64,000 nt of DNA, from assembly GCF_004336745.1 (NCBI RefSeq), contig NZ_SJXD01000022.1, forward strand, positions 558,001 through 622,000. Direction: 5' to 3'. The DNA comes from Roseococcus sp. SYP-B2431 (GTDB lineage Bacteria > Pseudomonadota > Alphaproteobacteria > Acetobacterales > Acetobacteraceae). The notes below the pieces were generated by a model. The model worked only from the letters and a program-made list of their open reading frames with translations, was not told where the DNA came from and did not search any database. Positions within the stretch are counted from its first letter, which is position 1; each line of letters begins with the position of its first letter. This document shows, piece after piece, positions 1 to 9,438 of this stretch. A program made the translations under genes and the position numbers.

Positions 1-679
1 CCTTGTCCAGCATGATGCAGCGATCGCCAATGGCGAGGATCGACTGCAGCTCATGCGTCACGACCACGAAGGTCGTTCCCGTCTCCCGCGCCAGCGAGAG
101 GATCAGCTGGTCGAGCCCGGCCGAGGTGATCGGGTCGAGGCCGGCCGAGGGCTCGTCCAGGAAGAGGATCTCGGGGTCCAGCGCCATGGCGCGGGCGATG
201 CCGGCGCGCTTCAGCATGCCGCCGGAGATTTCGGCCGGCAGGCGGTCCAACGCGTCGCCCAGGCCGACCAGGCCGAGCTTGGCGCTGGCGACCAGGGCGC
301 GCGCGGCCGCGGGTAAATGGCTGTGGGCCTCGATCGGCAGCTCCACATTCTCCGAAAGCGTAAGGGAGCCGAGCAGCGCGCCCGACTGCCACATGACGCC
401 GATGCGCTGCAGCAGGTGACGCCGGGCCTCGCCCTCCAGCTTCGCCCATTCGTCGCCCAGGACGGAGATGTCGCCCTCGCTGGGGGGCATCAGGCCGATG
501 AGCAGCTTCAGCAGGGTGGACTTGCCGCAGCCCGAGCCGCCGAGGATGACGAAGATCTCCCCTCGGCGGACCTCGAAGGTGACGTCCTTGAAGACCGTGC
601 GGCGGCCGTAGCGCATGGCCACGTCGCGGGCCGTGATGACGGGCTCGGGACCGGCGGCCGCCTTCTCGGGCGCCGCCAT
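1..679 (-). CDS. mlaF: MlaF-type ABC transporter ATP-binding protein (C-terminus beyond window edge)
   Basis: ATPase of the Mla/MCE-type ABC system that moves phospholipids between outer and inner membrane; it acts at the cytoplasmic face of the inner membrane with permease MlaE. The visible roughly 226 residues show Walker A GGSGCGKST (about residues 47-55), the signature region ISGGMLKRAGIARAM and Walker B EILFLDEPSAGLDP, then the H-loop region VVVTHEL. The ATG at 679 overlaps the stop of the upstream mlaE (TGATG), so the two are translationally coupled. The MCE-domain partner mlaD normally follows and would lie off the left edge. The sequence is cut at LDK, a few dozen residues before the expected end. 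Confidence 0.9.
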   Translation of the reverse strand, partial: MAAPEKAAAGPEPVITARDVAMRYGRRTVFKDVTFEVRRGEIFVILGGSGCGKSTLLKLLIGLMPPSEGDISVLGDEWAKLEGEARRHLLQRIGVMWQSGALLGSLTLSENVELPIEAHSHLPAAARALVASAKLGLVGLGDALDRLPAEISGGMLKRAGIARAMALDPEILFLDEPSAGLDPITSAGLDQLILSLARETGTTFVVVTHELQSILAIGDRCIMLDK

Positions 680-1782
680 CACCAGCCCAGCCGGAAGAAG
701 AGGATCGCGAAGAGCCCGTCGAGCAGCACCAGCGCCACGATGCCGCCCACCACGGCGCCCGTGGCCGCATCGCCCACCGCGCGCGGCCCGCGCCCGGCGG
801 ACAGGCCGGCGCGGCAGCCGACATAGCCGATGGCCAGTCCGAAGGCCGCGCTCTTGGCCAGACCGCCGGCGAGGTCGCCGACCGACATCCACTGCTCCAG
901 CTGGTTCAGCACGGCGACCGGCGGGAAGCCCAGGGTCGCCATGACGATCGACATGCCGATGAGGCCGGTGATGTTCATGACCATGCTCAACGCCGGCATG
1001 ACCAGGGTGGAGGCGAGGATGCGCGGGACGACCAGCCAGGCCGTGGGATCGAGCCCCATGGTCTTGAGCGCGTCCACCTCCTCGTTCACCCGCATGGTGC
1101 CGAGTTCGGCGGCATAGGCCGAGCCGGTGCGCCCGGCGAGGATCACGCCGGCGAGCAGCGGGCCGAGCTCGCGGGTCAGCGAGATGCCGACGAGCTGCGG
1201 GATGAAGATGGTCGCGCCGAACTGGCGCATGGGTACCGAGGACTGAAAGGCCAGGATCACGCCGATCAGCGTCCCGAGCAGGATGCAGAGGGGAAAGGCC
1301 TGGGTGCCCGCCTCGTCGAGGTGGCGCAACACCTCGGCCCAGCGCAGTCGCCAGGGGCGCGGGAGGAGGCCGATCGTGGTGAGGATGGTGTCGCCCATGA
1401 AGGCGGCGCGCTCCAGGAACTTGTGGTAGCGGCCGAGCGTATAGGCGCCGAGGGCCGTCACGGGCCGGAACCTGAGGTGGCGCGGTCCCGATGGCCTTGC
1501 CGTTCCGAGGCCTTTGCGGAAGCGGTCCAGCGTGCCCTGGGCCGCCGGATCCCGGGGCTCCACCCATTCGGCCTCGTCGCCCGCGAGCGAGACCAGCAGC
1601 GCGGCGCCGCCCGAATCCAGAGCCGTGACCTCCCCGGCATCGAGCGTGACGGCACGGGCATCCCTGGCGGCGCGGTGAGCCTCGTCCCATCGGGCGGCGG
1701 CGGCGGCGCGATCCAGCGGGCCCGAGAAACGCAGGTGAAGCCGCCCGTCCCTGGTTTCGGCGCTGAACATATCGCTGGGCAT
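679..1782 (-). CDS. mlaE: MlaE-type permease with N-terminal STAS-like region
   Basis: Inner-membrane permease of the Mla/MCE lipid transport system, 367 residues from the ATG at 1782. The first 100 or so residues look like a STAS-type domain (VTLDAGEVTALDSGGAALLV), as in the longer alphaproteobacterial MlaE proteins. The rest is a multi-span permease with the family's conserved LTRELGPLLAGVILAGR and AAELGTMRVNEEVDAL (EQ-loop equivalent) segments. The start was chosen because it lies 36 nt after the preceding trmH-type gene; an open frame continues further upstream but into that gene. An alternative ATG lies at 1770. It is coupled to mlaF by a one-base stop/start overlap. Confidence 0.9.
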   Translation of the reverse strand: MPSDMFSAETRDGRLHLRFSGPLDRAAAAARWDEAHRAARDARAVTLDAGEVTALDSGGAALLVSLAGDEAEWVEPRDPAAQGTLDRFRKGLGTARPSGPRHLRFRPVTALGAYTLGRYHKFLERAAFMGDTILTTIGLLPRPWRLRWAEVLRHLDEAGTQAFPLCILLGTLIGVILAFQSSVPMRQFGATIFIPQLVGISLTRELGPLLAGVILAGRTGSAYAAELGTMRVNEEVDALKTMGLDPTAWLVVPRILASTLVMPALSMVMNITGLIGMSIVMATLGFPPVAVLNQLEQWMSVGDLAGGLAKSAAFGLAIGYVGCRAGLSAGRGPRAVGDAATGAVVGGIVALVLLDGLFAILFFRLGW

Positions 1783-1817
1783 GCGGGCCGGACCATGCAC
1801 GCCGGGGGTGCCGGGCT

Positions 1818-2579
1818 TCAAGGGGCTTGGCGGCGTGGCGCGAGGAGCGCGTGCATCAGGACCGCGGCGGCGGCGGCGACGTTGAGGCTCTCCACGAGGC
1901 CTGAGCCCGGCAGCGTCACGCGCGCCTCGCAAGCGGCCAGGACATCAGGCGAAAGGCCGGCCTCCTCATGCCCCAGGACCAAGGCGATGGGCTTGCCGCG
2001 CGGCAGCGCCTCGGGCGGGACGCCTCCGCTGGCGGCGGCGCCCACGATCAGGAGCTGGCCCGAGAGGCGACGGAGGTTCTGCGCGAGATCATCGGCGCGG
2101 AAGACGGCGAGATGCTCCAGCGCCCCCTCCGAGGTCCGGAAGGCGGCATCGGAGAGGTCGGCCTGGCGGGCATCGCCGGAGAGGAGCAGCGCCTTCGCGC
2201 CGAAGAAGGCCGCGCCGCGCGCGATGGCGCCGAGATTATGCGGATTGCCGATGCCGTCCAGCACGGGAAGCACCGGGGCGGCGAAGAGGATGGGCGAGGG
2301 CGGATTGCCGATGGGCTGCGCGCGGCGCGGATCGGCGATGGCGACGATGCCGCCATGATGCTCCGTGCCGGCGATGCGGGCGAGTTCGTCGGTCAGGACC
2401 TCGCGATAGGCCTTGTGGTGGCGCGCCAGGTAGCGGCAGAGCGGGCCGGCAACAGGGCGGCGCTCGGCGAGGTAGTGAAGACGCTGCACGGCCTCCGGAC
2501 GGCGGAGGAAGAGCGCGCGGACGGCGCTGACCCCGCAGATGCGCTGCGGGTCCGGCTGACGCGGGGCGAAGTCAGACAT
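1818..2579 (-). CDS. TrmH/SpoU-family RNA 2'-O-methyltransferase
   Basis: SPOUT-fold methyltransferase of 253 residues, predicted to use S-adenosylmethionine to methylate a ribose in rRNA or tRNA. The three family motifs are visible in the C-terminal half: VLDGIGNPHNLGAIARGA (motif 1), IALVLGHEEAGLS (motif 2) and LVESLNVAAAAAVLMHA (motif 3). The N-terminal part with ICGVSAVRALFLRRPEA resembles the substrate-binding domain of RlmB-like members, so 23S rRNA is a plausible target, but the exact nucleotide cannot be told. The ATG at 2579 overlaps the end of the upstream dehydrogenase gene by 8 nt, suggesting co-translation. Confidence 0.88.
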   Translation of the reverse strand: MSDFAPRQPDPQRICGVSAVRALFLRRPEAVQRLHYLAERRPVAGPLCRYLARHHKAYREVLTDELARIAGTEHHGGIVAIADPRRAQPIGNPPSPILFAAPVLPVLDGIGNPHNLGAIARGAAFFGAKALLLSGDARQADLSDAAFRTSEGALEHLAVFRADDLAQNLRRLSGQLLIVGAAASGGVPPEALPRGKPIALVLGHEEAGLSPDVLAACEARVTLPGSGLVESLNVAAAAAVLMHALLAPRRQAP

Positions 2580-3585
2580 TGGCCATGGCCCGCAGCTGGT
2601 CCTGAAGTTGTTGCGAAACCGAAACACCAGACGTCGTTGCTGTTCCGATCAGATCGTCGCGCCGGCTTCCAGGCAGGCGGACACCCTCGTCGCCCAGCAT
2701 GGCGGCGACCAGCGCCTCCATGCGGTCCAGGAAGGCCTCCTGGCCGGCCAGCGCGCCCGGGTCGATGGCGAGGATCGCATGGCCGAGCCGCGGTGCCCGG
2801 GGCGAGGGCGCGAAGAAGCTGTCGGCCTCGAAGCCGAAGGCGGCGCCGCCCAACGCCACGCAGAGGATCTCGACCACCAGCGCCAGCGCCGCGCCCTTGG
2901 CGCCGCCCATCGCCAGCATGGCGCCGTCCAGCGCGGCCCGCGGCTCGGTGGTCGGCCGCCCCTCGGAATCCAGCGCCCAGCCCTCCGGAATGGGACGGCC
3001 CTCCTTGGCGGCGATCATGATCTTGCCGCGAGCGACTTCCGAAAGCGCGAGGTCGACGACGATCGGAGCAGCGTTCCGGCGCGGGAAGGCGGCGGCGACC
3101 GGATTCGTGCCCAGCAAGGGCCGTCGGCCGCCGGGCACGGGCATGGCATAAGGCGAGTTGGTGAAGGCCAGCGCGACGAGGCCCTGCTGCGCGAGGCGGC
3201 GGACCGGTAAGGCCATGGCGCCCGCATGATGACTGTTGGTGACGGCGGCGAAGGCCACGCCCTGCACGCGCGCGCGGCGGGACGCCTCCGTCTCGGCGAG
3301 GTGCAGGGCAGGATAGGCGAGGCCGTTGCCGGCATCGATCAGAACGGCGCCGCCACGCTCGGCGGCGATGCGCGGGACCGCCGTGCCATCGGCCCGCCCT
3401 TCCTTCAGGAACCCGGCATACATGGCAACGCGCGACAGGCCGTGGCCGCCCTGTCCCTCGGCTTCCGCAGCCACCAGCGCCTCGGCGGTGAGGGTCGCCA
3501 TCCGCGGTTCGGCGCCAGCGGCGCGAAGGGCCGCCACGGCGAGGGCTTTCGCCTCGGCGAGGCTCAGTCGGGGCAGGTCGCTCAT
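2572..3585 (-). CDS. Malate/L-lactate dehydrogenase family (Ldh_2) oxidoreductase
   Basis: NAD(P)-dependent oxidoreductase of the YlbC/MDH2 family, 337 residues, acting on 2-hydroxy acids or related substrates (malate, L-lactate, sulfolactate, ureidoglycolate, delta-1-piperideine-2-carboxylate in characterised members). Family landmarks: GQGGHGLSRVAMY near residue 46, AVTNSHHAGAMA with the active-site histidine, LGTNPVAAAFPR and the GGAKGAALALVVEILCVALGG segment. The ATG at 3585 is followed by MSDLPRLSLAEA; the long open upstream extension is low-complexity and unlike the family. Substrate cannot be assigned. A sulfolactate dehydrogenase role would link it to the SuyAB-like genes at 39.6-41 kb, but they are far apart and this is speculation. 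Confidence 0.85.
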   Translation of the reverse strand: MSDLPRLSLAEAKALAVAALRAAGAEPRMATLTAEALVAAEAEGQGGHGLSRVAMYAGFLKEGRADGTAVPRIAAERGGAVLIDAGNGLAYPALHLAETEASRRARVQGVAFAAVTNSHHAGAMALPVRRLAQQGLVALAFTNSPYAMPVPGGRRPLLGTNPVAAAFPRRNAAPIVVDLALSEVARGKIMIAAKEGRPIPEGWALDSEGRPTTEPRAALDGAMLAMGGAKGAALALVVEILCVALGGAAFGFEADSFFAPSPRAPRLGHAILAIDPGALAGQEAFLDRMEALVAAMLGDEGVRLPGSRRDDLIGTATTSGVSVSQQLQDQLRAMANV

Positions 3586-3884
3586 GCGCCGGTTCAAGCC
3601 CGGATCACGAGCCGGGGCAACCGCCTCTATCGGCGTGGATGCCGGCTTCTCCGCGCCGGGGCGGCCCTGGCGTGACGGGCGGAACGGCCCATGCGTCTTT
3701 TCACCCACAGATGACGCCCATGCGATCCGCACCTCACGGAGGCCGGCCGGACGAAGACAAGGGCGCCCTGGATGAAGGTCCTCGGCCGCACATGCGCGGC
3801 GAGACACCCCGGCGCATCTTGGCGGCTGTGCTTCGCCATCCTGCCAATGCGCGTGGAGGCGACCTCCGCACGAGCACGCTGCCA

Positions 3885-4727
3885 TTATTTTGTGAGCAGG
3901 CGGACGACCCCGTCGAGCTGGTCAAGATCCTTATAGGCCAGCACCACCTGTCCACCGCGGGTGCCGTGACGAATGGTCACCTTGAGGCCGAGATGCCCGC
4001 TGATCTGGCGCTCCAGGGCGCGCGTCTCGGCGTCCGTCTTCGGCTGGCGCGGGGCGGTACCAAGATTCTTCGACGCCGCCAGCGCCTCAGCCTGGCGCAC
4101 GTTCAGCCCGCGATCCACCACCATCAGGGCGAGCGCGATCGGATCCTTGGCCGTGAGCAGGGCACGGGCATGGCCGGCGGTCAGCGCGCCCTCCCGCAAG
4201 AGGTCGCGCACGCGCTCGGGGAGGTTCAGGAGGCGCAGCGTGTTGGCGACGTGCGGCCGGCTCTTGCCCACGGCCCGGGCCAGCGCCTCCTGGGTCAGGC
4301 CGAACTGCTCGGTGAGACGGCCGTAGCCCTCCGCCTCCTCCAGCGCGTTGAGATCCTGCCGCTGGAGATTCTCCACAAGCCCAGCCGCCATCGCCTCGCG
4401 GTCGGAGAACTCACGGACGAGGGCGGGAACATCGTGCAGGCCGGCCGCCTGCGCGGCACGCCAGCGGCGCTCGCCGCCGATGATCTGGAAGCGGTCCGGC
4501 CGGCCCTTCATCGGGCGAACCAGGATGGGCTGGAGCACACCGTGCTCGCGGATCGAGGCGGCGAGTTCAGCCAGCGCCGCCTCGTCCATGGCTTCTCGCG
4601 GCTGGAACGGCCCCGGTTCCATCGCGCCGACGGGCAGGGTGCGCAGGCCAGGGGCCGATGGGCTGACCGCGGCAGCGTCGCCGAGCAGGGCGGAAAGGCC
4701 ACGGCCCAGGGCAGGGGGCTTGCTCAT
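3885..4727 (-). CDS. parB: Chromosome-partitioning protein ParB
   Basis: ParB CTPase and parS-binding protein, 280 residues. Landmarks in order: the N-terminal ALGRGLSALLGD, the CTP-binding GERRWRAAQ patch near residue 85, the LVENLQRQDLNALEEA segment, the helix-turn-helix LTQEALARAVGKSRPHVANTLRLL, and a C-terminal dimerisation region. It loads on parS, slides, and recruits SMC to organise and segregate the origin region; ParA drives the movement. The gene overlaps parA by 4 nt (ATGA) and lies downstream of it. Its cognate parS sites are only about 1.4 kb upstream, at 6105-6157. Confidence 0.96.
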   Translation of the reverse strand: MSKPPALGRGLSALLGDAAAVSPSAPGLRTLPVGAMEPGPFQPREAMDEAALAELAASIREHGVLQPILVRPMKGRPDRFQIIGGERRWRAAQAAGLHDVPALVREFSDREAMAAGLVENLQRQDLNALEEAEGYGRLTEQFGLTQEALARAVGKSRPHVANTLRLLNLPERVRDLLREGALTAGHARALLTAKDPIALALMVVDRGLNVRQAEALAASKNLGTAPRQPKTDAETRALERQISGHLGLKVTIRHGTRGGQVVLAYKDLDQLDGVVRLLTK

Positions 4728-5551
4728 GCGTCGCGGCCTTCGGACTTGGCAAGCTCGCGCCGGCGAGCGCGGTGGCGTCGGAGGAACTCGGCGGCCAGGC
4801 GGGCATAGGCCTCGGCACCGGGGGAGCGGGGATCGTAATACGTCACCGGCAGGCCGTGCGACGGCGCCTCCGAGACGCGGACGTTGCGGGGGATCACCGT
4901 GTCGTAGACCTGCGCCTTGAAGTAGGCTCGCACGTCGTTCTCCACCGCTTCGGAGAGATTGTTGCGGCGATCGAACATGGTCAGCACGATGCCGTCGAGA
5001 CGCAGCGCGGCATTGTGGCCGGCACGGACGCGGTCGAGCGTCTGGATGATTTGGGAGACACCCTCGAGCGCGTAGAATTCGGCCTGGAGCGGGATCATCA
5101 CGGCATCGGCGGCGATGAGTCCGTTCAGCGTCAGTAGGCTCAGCGACGGCGGGCAGTCGAGCAGGATCCAGTCGACCCCCTTCAACGCCGCCGCCCCACT
5201 GGCCAGGGCATCGCGCAGGCGGGATTCGCGGCGGGTGAGGTCGACCATCTCGAGTTCGCCACCCGCAAGATTCGGGTCCGCGGGGACGATGGAGAGATTA
5301 GGAACCGCGGTCGGACGCAGCACCTCGGCCAGGGATCGCCCCTCCACCAGCATGGCGTAGCTGCCGGCACCACGGGCCGCGCGCGCGATTCCGAGGCCGG
5401 TGGAGGCATTGCCCTGCGGGTCCAGGTCGATCAGCACGACGCGGTGCTTGGCGGCCAGCGCGGCGGCCAGGTTCACGGCCGTCGTGGTCTTCCCGACGCC
5501 GCCCTTCTGATTGGCCAGGGCGAGGACTTGGTAGGTGGCAGGGTCAGGCAC
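4724..5551 (-). CDS. parA: Chromosome-partitioning ATPase ParA (Soj)
   Basis: Deviant Walker-type ATPase of 275 residues that forms a DNA-bound dimer gradient and pulls ParB-parS complexes poleward. The deviant Walker A KGGVGKTTT is near residues 15-23; VVLIDLDPQGNASTGLG and DWILLDCPPSLSLLTLN are the A' and B motifs. The start is a GTG at 5551 that overlaps the last 8 nt of rsmG (rsmG stop 5546-5544), a compact arrangement typical of the rsmG-parA-parB operon. The nearest in-frame ATG would remove the nucleotide-binding core. Confidence 0.96.
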   Translation of the reverse strand: MPDPATYQVLALANQKGGVGKTTTAVNLAAALAAKHRVVLIDLDPQGNASTGLGIARAARGAGSYAMLVEGRSLAEVLRPTAVPNLSIVPADPNLAGGELEMVDLTRRESRLRDALASGAAALKGVDWILLDCPPSLSLLTLNGLIAADAVMIPLQAEFYALEGVSQIIQTLDRVRAGHNAALRLDGIVLTMFDRRNNLSEAVENDVRAYFKAQVYDTVIPRNVRVSEAPSHGLPVTYYDPRSPGAEAYARLAAEFLRRHRARRRELAKSEGRDA

Positions 5552-6158
5552 CGGCAGGGCGGATCTCGCTGAGGCGGAGGATGGTCGATTGAGCGTCGGT
5601 TCGGCTCTGGAACCGCTCGACCCGCATAAACCAATGCGGAGCGGCCTCCGTCAACTCCGCATCGACCGAGCGGCCCTTGGGAAAGAGCGCCACGCCGTCC
5701 GGCCCGAGGATTCGGGCGGCTTGCGGAAGGAGACTCTTCAGTGGCGCGAGGGCGCGAGCGGTGACGACACGGACGGGTGGGAGCTTGGCATCGTCGATTC
5801 GCATTGGATGGACGCACACATGCGAGAGGTCGAGCGCACGGCTCGCCTCAATGAGAAAGGCGCACTTCCGGCGATCTGATTCGACCAGATGCGTTTCCTG
5901 CTGGCGCCCGATGGCGATGACGAGGCCGGGCAATCCGCCGCCGGAACCGAGGTCCGCCAGCGGACCGTCAGGCAGCAGGGGGAGGAGCTGCCAGGAATCC
6001 AGAACGTGCCTCTGCCAGAGCTGCTCCTCCGGCGCGTTGGCCACCAGATTGATCCTGGCGTTCCAGGTCCGGAGAAGGGACAAATAGTCCCGGAGCTTGA
6101 CCTCGGCTTCACGTGAAACATCGAGCGTCGCTGGTTCAGCCTGTTTCACGTGAAACAC
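5544..6158 (-). CDS. rsmG: 16S rRNA (guanine527-N7) methyltransferase RsmG (GidB)
   Basis: SAM-dependent methyltransferase that modifies G527 of 16S rRNA, 204 residues. Landmarks: [23 protein letters not shown] and the SAM-binding [17 protein letters not shown]. The proposed start is GTG at 6158 (reads MFHVKQ...), which overlaps the end of mnmG by 23 nt; a second in-frame GTG lies at 6149. No ATG exists before the conserved core. The first codons coincide with a perfect parS palindrome, and codons about 13-18 with a second, imperfect one, so this coding region doubles as a centromere. It lies in the mnmG-rsmG-parA-parB order common in bacteria. Confidence 0.93.
   Translation of the reverse strand: MFHVKQAEPATLDVSREAEVKLRDYLSLLRTWNARINLVANAPEEQLWQRHVLDSWQLLPLLPDGPLADLGSGGGLPGLVIAIGRQQETHLVESDRRKCAFLIEASRALDLSHVCVHPMRIDDAKLPPVRVVTARALAPLKSLLPQAARILGPDGVALFPKGRSVDAELTEAAPHWFMRVERFQSRTDAQSTILRLSEIRPAGA
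6105..6120. other. parS-like ParB-binding site (imperfect)
   Basis: The 16-mer GGCTTCACGTGAAACA differs at two positions from the bacterial parS consensus TGTTTCACGTGAAACA and keeps the central TTCACGTGAA core. It lies inside rsmG, where it encodes VSREA, and its first base is 22 bp from the end of the perfect site at 6142-6157. Spaced parS clusters near rsmG-parAB are common. ParB binding of this weaker copy is inferred, not shown. Confidence 0.72.
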
Positions 6159-8007
6159 CGCGACGGAGATGGACGGCCAAGGCAGCGAGGGCGGCTGGCG
6201 TGAGGCCGGGAAGGCGGCCGGCGCCGCCCAGGGTTGCCGGCCGGGCCCGACGCAGTCGGTCACGCATCTCGTTCGAAAGCCCGGCGATCCCGGCGAAGTC
6301 GATCTCGGCCGGGATGGCCAAGGCCTCTTCACGCCTGAGAAGGGCGCGCTCGGCGTCCTGCCGTACCAGATAGGGGCCGTAGAGCGCTTCGGCCTCCACA
6401 TGCGCACGAACGCGGGGGGCGAGGTCGCGCAGCCAGGGGAACAGCGAGTCGGCCGCCTCGGCGGACATGGCTGGCAGGGCCAGCGCGTCCAGCACGTTGC
6501 GCCAGCGACCGTCCTGATTGACCGGCACGCCAGCTGCCGCATAGGCGGCCGGGGTTGCGCCGTCGGAACGGGCGCGTTCCATGGCCTCGCCGATCGACAT
6601 ACTGAAAGCACGATGAGCCCGGGCGCGCATGGCACCGACACATCCCCAGGCGATGCCCTTCTCGGTCAGCCTCATCCCCGCATTGTCGGCCCGCAGGCTG
6701 AGGCGGAATTCCGAGCGCGCGGTCAGCATGCGGTAGGGCTCCGTCACGCCCTGCAAGGTCAAGTCATCGACGAGGACACCAAGATAGGCTTCGGACCGGT
6801 CCAGCACGGCCGGAGCGGCGCCGCGCGAGGCCGTATGGGCGGCGTTCACGCCGGCGAGCAACCCTTGTGCGGCCGCCTCCTCATAGCCGGTCGTTCCGTT
6901 GATCTGGCCAGCCAGGAACAGCCCGGCGAGGGCGTGGCATTCCAGCGACGGCTTCAGCGCCCGTGGGTCCACATGGTCATACTCGATGGCATAGCCCGGC
7001 CGCAGGATCGTCGCGCGCTCGAGACCGGGAATGCTCTCCACCATCGCGCGCTGCACCTCTTCGGGCAGGCTCGTGGAAATCCCGTTGGGATAGATCGTGG
7101 GGTCGTCCAAACCCTCGGGCTCCAGGAAGATTTGGTGGCGCTGCCGGTCGGCGAAGCGGACCACCTTGTCCTCCACGGAGGGACAGTAGCGTGGCCCTAC
7201 GCCCTCGATCCGCCCGCCATAGACGGCCGACAGGTGAAGGCTGGCCCGGATGAGGTCGTGGGTGCGGGATGTGGTGTGGGTCACGCCGCAGGACACCTGA
7301 CGATTGGTGATCCGCTCGGTCATCCAGGACAGCGGCTCCGGCTCGGCATCGCCAGGCTGCATTTCCAGCCCGGCCCAATCGATCGTGCGCCCATCCAGCC
7401 GCGGCGGCGTGCCGGTCTTGAGTCTTGCCATCGGCAGCCCGAGCCGATCCAGCGTCAGGGCCAGGCCGATGGAGGGCGCCTCGCCCGCGCGCCCCGCCGG
7501 GATCCGCGCCTCGCCCATATGGATGACGCCACGCAGGAAGGTTCCGGTCGTGACGATCACCGCGCCGGAGGCGATGCGCCGCCCCGATGCCGTCACGACG
7601 CCCTGCAGACGGCCTGCCTCGACGACCAAATCCTCGGCCGCTTCGCCAAGGATGGCGAGTCCCGGCGTTTCCGCCAGTAGCCGCTGTACCGCCGCCCGAT
7701 ACAGACGTCGGTCGGCCTGGGCGCGGGGCCCACGCACCGCCGGCCCCTTGCTGCGATTCAGCAGCTTGAAGTGGATCCCGGCGGCATCCGCCGCCCGGCC
7801 CATGATCCCGTCCAGGGCATCCACCTCACGGACGAGATGCCCCTTGCCGATTCCACCAATCGCCGGATTGCAGGACATCTCGCCGAGCTTGGCCGGATCA
7901 TGGGTCAGCAGCAGCGTCCGCGCGCCACAGCGCGCCGCGGCCGCCGCGGCCTCGCAACCGGCATGGCCGCCGCCCACCACCACAACGTCATAGGTCGCGT
8001 CCCACAT
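6136..8007 (-). CDS. mnmG: tRNA uridine-5-carboxymethylaminomethyl modification enzyme MnmG (GidA)
   Basis: FAD-dependent partner of MnmE in forming (c)mnm5U34 in the wobble position of certain tRNAs, 623 residues (usual about 620-630). The N-terminus [21 protein letters not shown] carries the FAD Rossmann motif; [36 protein letters not shown] and [15 protein letters not shown] are family hallmarks. The start is ATG 8007; a much longer frame continues upstream but is the antisense/out-of-phase shadow of mnmE. Only 17 nt separate it from mnmE. The last codons (GVSRETG) contain the perfect parS. Confidence 0.97.
   Translation of the reverse strand: MWDATYDVVVVGGGHAGCEAAAAAARCGARTLLLTHDPAKLGEMSCNPAIGGIGKGHLVREVDALDGIMGRAADAAGIHFKLLNRSKGPAVRGPRAQADRRLYRAAVQRLLAETPGLAILGEAAEDLVVEAGRLQGVVTASGRRIASGAVIVTTGTFLRGVIHMGEARIPAGRAGEAPSIGLALTLDRLGLPMARLKTGTPPRLDGRTIDWAGLEMQPGDAEPEPLSWMTERITNRQVSCGVTHTTSRTHDLIRASLHLSAVYGGRIEGVGPRYCPSVEDKVVRFADRQRHQIFLEPEGLDDPTIYPNGISTSLPEEVQRAMVESIPGLERATILRPGYAIEYDHVDPRALKPSLECHALAGLFLAGQINGTTGYEEAAAQGLLAGVNAAHTASRGAAPAVLDRSEAYLGVLVDDLTLQGVTEPYRMLTARSEFRLSLRADNAGMRLTEKGIAWGCVGAMRARAHRAFSMSIGEAMERARSDGATPAAYAAAGVPVNQDGRWRNVLDALALPAMSAEAADSLFPWLRDLAPRVRAHVEAEALYGPYLVRQDAERALLRREEALAIPAEIDFAGIAGLSNEMRDRLRRARPATLGGAGRLPGLTPAALAALAVHLRRGVSRETG
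6142..6157. other. parS centromere site (perfect palindrome)
   Basis: TGTTTCACGTGAAACA is a perfect 16-bp palindrome identical to the widely conserved parS consensus. It is the nucleation site for ParB loading. It lies across the overlap between the last codons of mnmG (reading VSRET) and the first codons of rsmG (reading FHVK), so the same bases serve as protein code in two frames and as a DNA centromere. It is about 1.4 kb from parB. Confidence 0.95.
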
Positions 8008-8024
8008 GGGCGGGCATATAGCAG

Positions 8025-9320
8025 CTATTTGCCGATGCAGAACTCGCCGAAGACGAGGTCCAGCACTTGCTCGACATCCACGCGGCCCGTCAAACGCGAC
8101 AAGGCCCGCAACGCATTCCGGAGCGCCTCGGCGCGGAGCTCCGGGAGGCCCGCCTCGGACAGCCGGTCCAGCCATTCCACGCATTCGCGCAAGGCCGCCC
8201 TGTGGCGCGGGCGCGTGAGCACGGCGGCATCGCTCAGCCCTGCCCTTGCCGTCGCCGCCGCCTCGAGCTTGAGGCGCAGTTCCGCCAGCCCCTGCCCGGT
8301 CCGCGCAGACACCGGGATGCCGTCCACCGGACTGCCGCATGCGATGTCGGCCTTGTTCACGATCACCAGCGCATCCTCGCCCCGAAGCGCCAGGGTGGCC
8401 GCATCCGGCTCGGCATCGGCGGCGAAGACGAGCAGCCGCAGGTCGGCGACCTCCGCCCGGGTCAGTGCCCGCCGGACGCCTTCGGCCTCGATCTCGTCGG
8501 CGCCCTCGCGCAGCCCGGCCGTATCGGCCAGCGTCACGGGTACGCCGGCCAGGGCCATCCGGACCTCCACCACATCCCGCGTCGTCCCGGCCCGGGTGGA
8601 GACGATCGCCGCATCTCGCCCGGACAAGGCATTGAGCAGCGAGGATTTCCCGGCGTTGGGCGCGCCCAGGATGGCGATCGCAAGGCCCTCCCGCAGCTTT
8701 TCGCCACGCGCGCCATCCGCCAGCAGGCTGGCCATGTCGTCGCGCAACTCGACTGCGGCCATGGCGACCTCTGTGTCCAGGTCTGGCGGCAGGTCCTCCT
8801 CCTCGAACTCGATGAAGGCCTCCTGCCGCGCCAGCAGCCGCGTCAGCCGCGCCGCCCATTCGGCATGTCGCCGCGCCAGCCCACCCTCGGCCTGGCGAAG
8901 CGCCTGCCGGCGCTGGGCCTCGGTCTCGGCCGCGATCAGGTCGGCGATCCCTTCGGCCTCGGTCAGATCCAGCTTGCCGTGGAGGAAGGCCCGCCGGGTG
9001 AACTCCCCCGGCTCCGCGGGCCGGGCGCCCAGGGTCACCAGCGCCTCCGCGACCGCGGCCACCACCGCCGGCCCGCCATGCAGTTGCAGCTCCGCGCTGT
9101 CCTCGCCCGTGTAGCTGCCCGGCGCCGGCAGCCAGAGCACCAGCGCCCGGTCCAGCACCACCTCGCCGTGCCGCAGCCGGCGCAGGCTGGCCCGGCGCGG
9201 CTCCGGCAGCGGGCCGCACAGCGCTTCGACGAGCGCGCCTGTCCCGGCACCGGAGAGGCGCATCACCGCCACCGCGGCGCGGCCGGCTCCGCTGGCCAGC
9301 GCGAAAATCGGGTTCCCCAT
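8025..9320 (-). CDS. mnmE: tRNA modification GTPase MnmE (TrmE)
   Basis: GTPase of 431 residues that with MnmG installs the C5 modification on wobble uridine. It starts [21 protein letters not shown] (formyl-THF-binding N-domain), has the G1 loop [14 protein letters not shown], the G2/G3 regions AGTTRD and DTAGLRE, the NKAD G4 motif, and ends with the invariant catalytic FCIGK. The ATG at 9320 is preceded by a purine-rich AGGAG. First gene of the mnmE-mnmG-rsmG-parA-parB run. The divergent 118-bp gap to ogt should hold promoters for both directions. Confidence 0.97.
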   Translation of the reverse strand: MGNPIFALASGAGRAAVAVMRLSGAGTGALVEALCGPLPEPRRASLRRLRHGEVVLDRALVLWLPAPGSYTGEDSAELQLHGGPAVVAAVAEALVTLGARPAEPGEFTRRAFLHGKLDLTEAEGIADLIAAETEAQRRQALRQAEGGLARRHAEWAARLTRLLARQEAFIEFEEEDLPPDLDTEVAMAAVELRDDMASLLADGARGEKLREGLAIAILGAPNAGKSSLLNALSGRDAAIVSTRAGTTRDVVEVRMALAGVPVTLADTAGLREGADEIEAEGVRRALTRAEVADLRLLVFAADAEPDAATLALRGEDALVIVNKADIACGSPVDGIPVSARTGQGLAELRLKLEAAATARAGLSDAAVLTRPRHRAALRECVEWLDRLSEAGLPELRAEALRNALRALSRLTGRVDVEQVLDLVFGEFCIGK

Positions 9321-9438
9321 GGGGTCTCCTGTTACGCCAACACCCCTTAGTCGCGCAGCTCGCCGCCCAAAAGGGGGGACGCTTGACGCCGGCCCCCCAC
9401 GGGTGCTGCATCCCACCGCGTGTGCAACATAGGGAAAC

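Noticed and set aside
3586-3884. Possible small gene between the Ldh_2-type dehydrogenase and parB
   Set aside because: Frames here are continuations of neighbours or lack start signals and conserved features; treated as noncoding.
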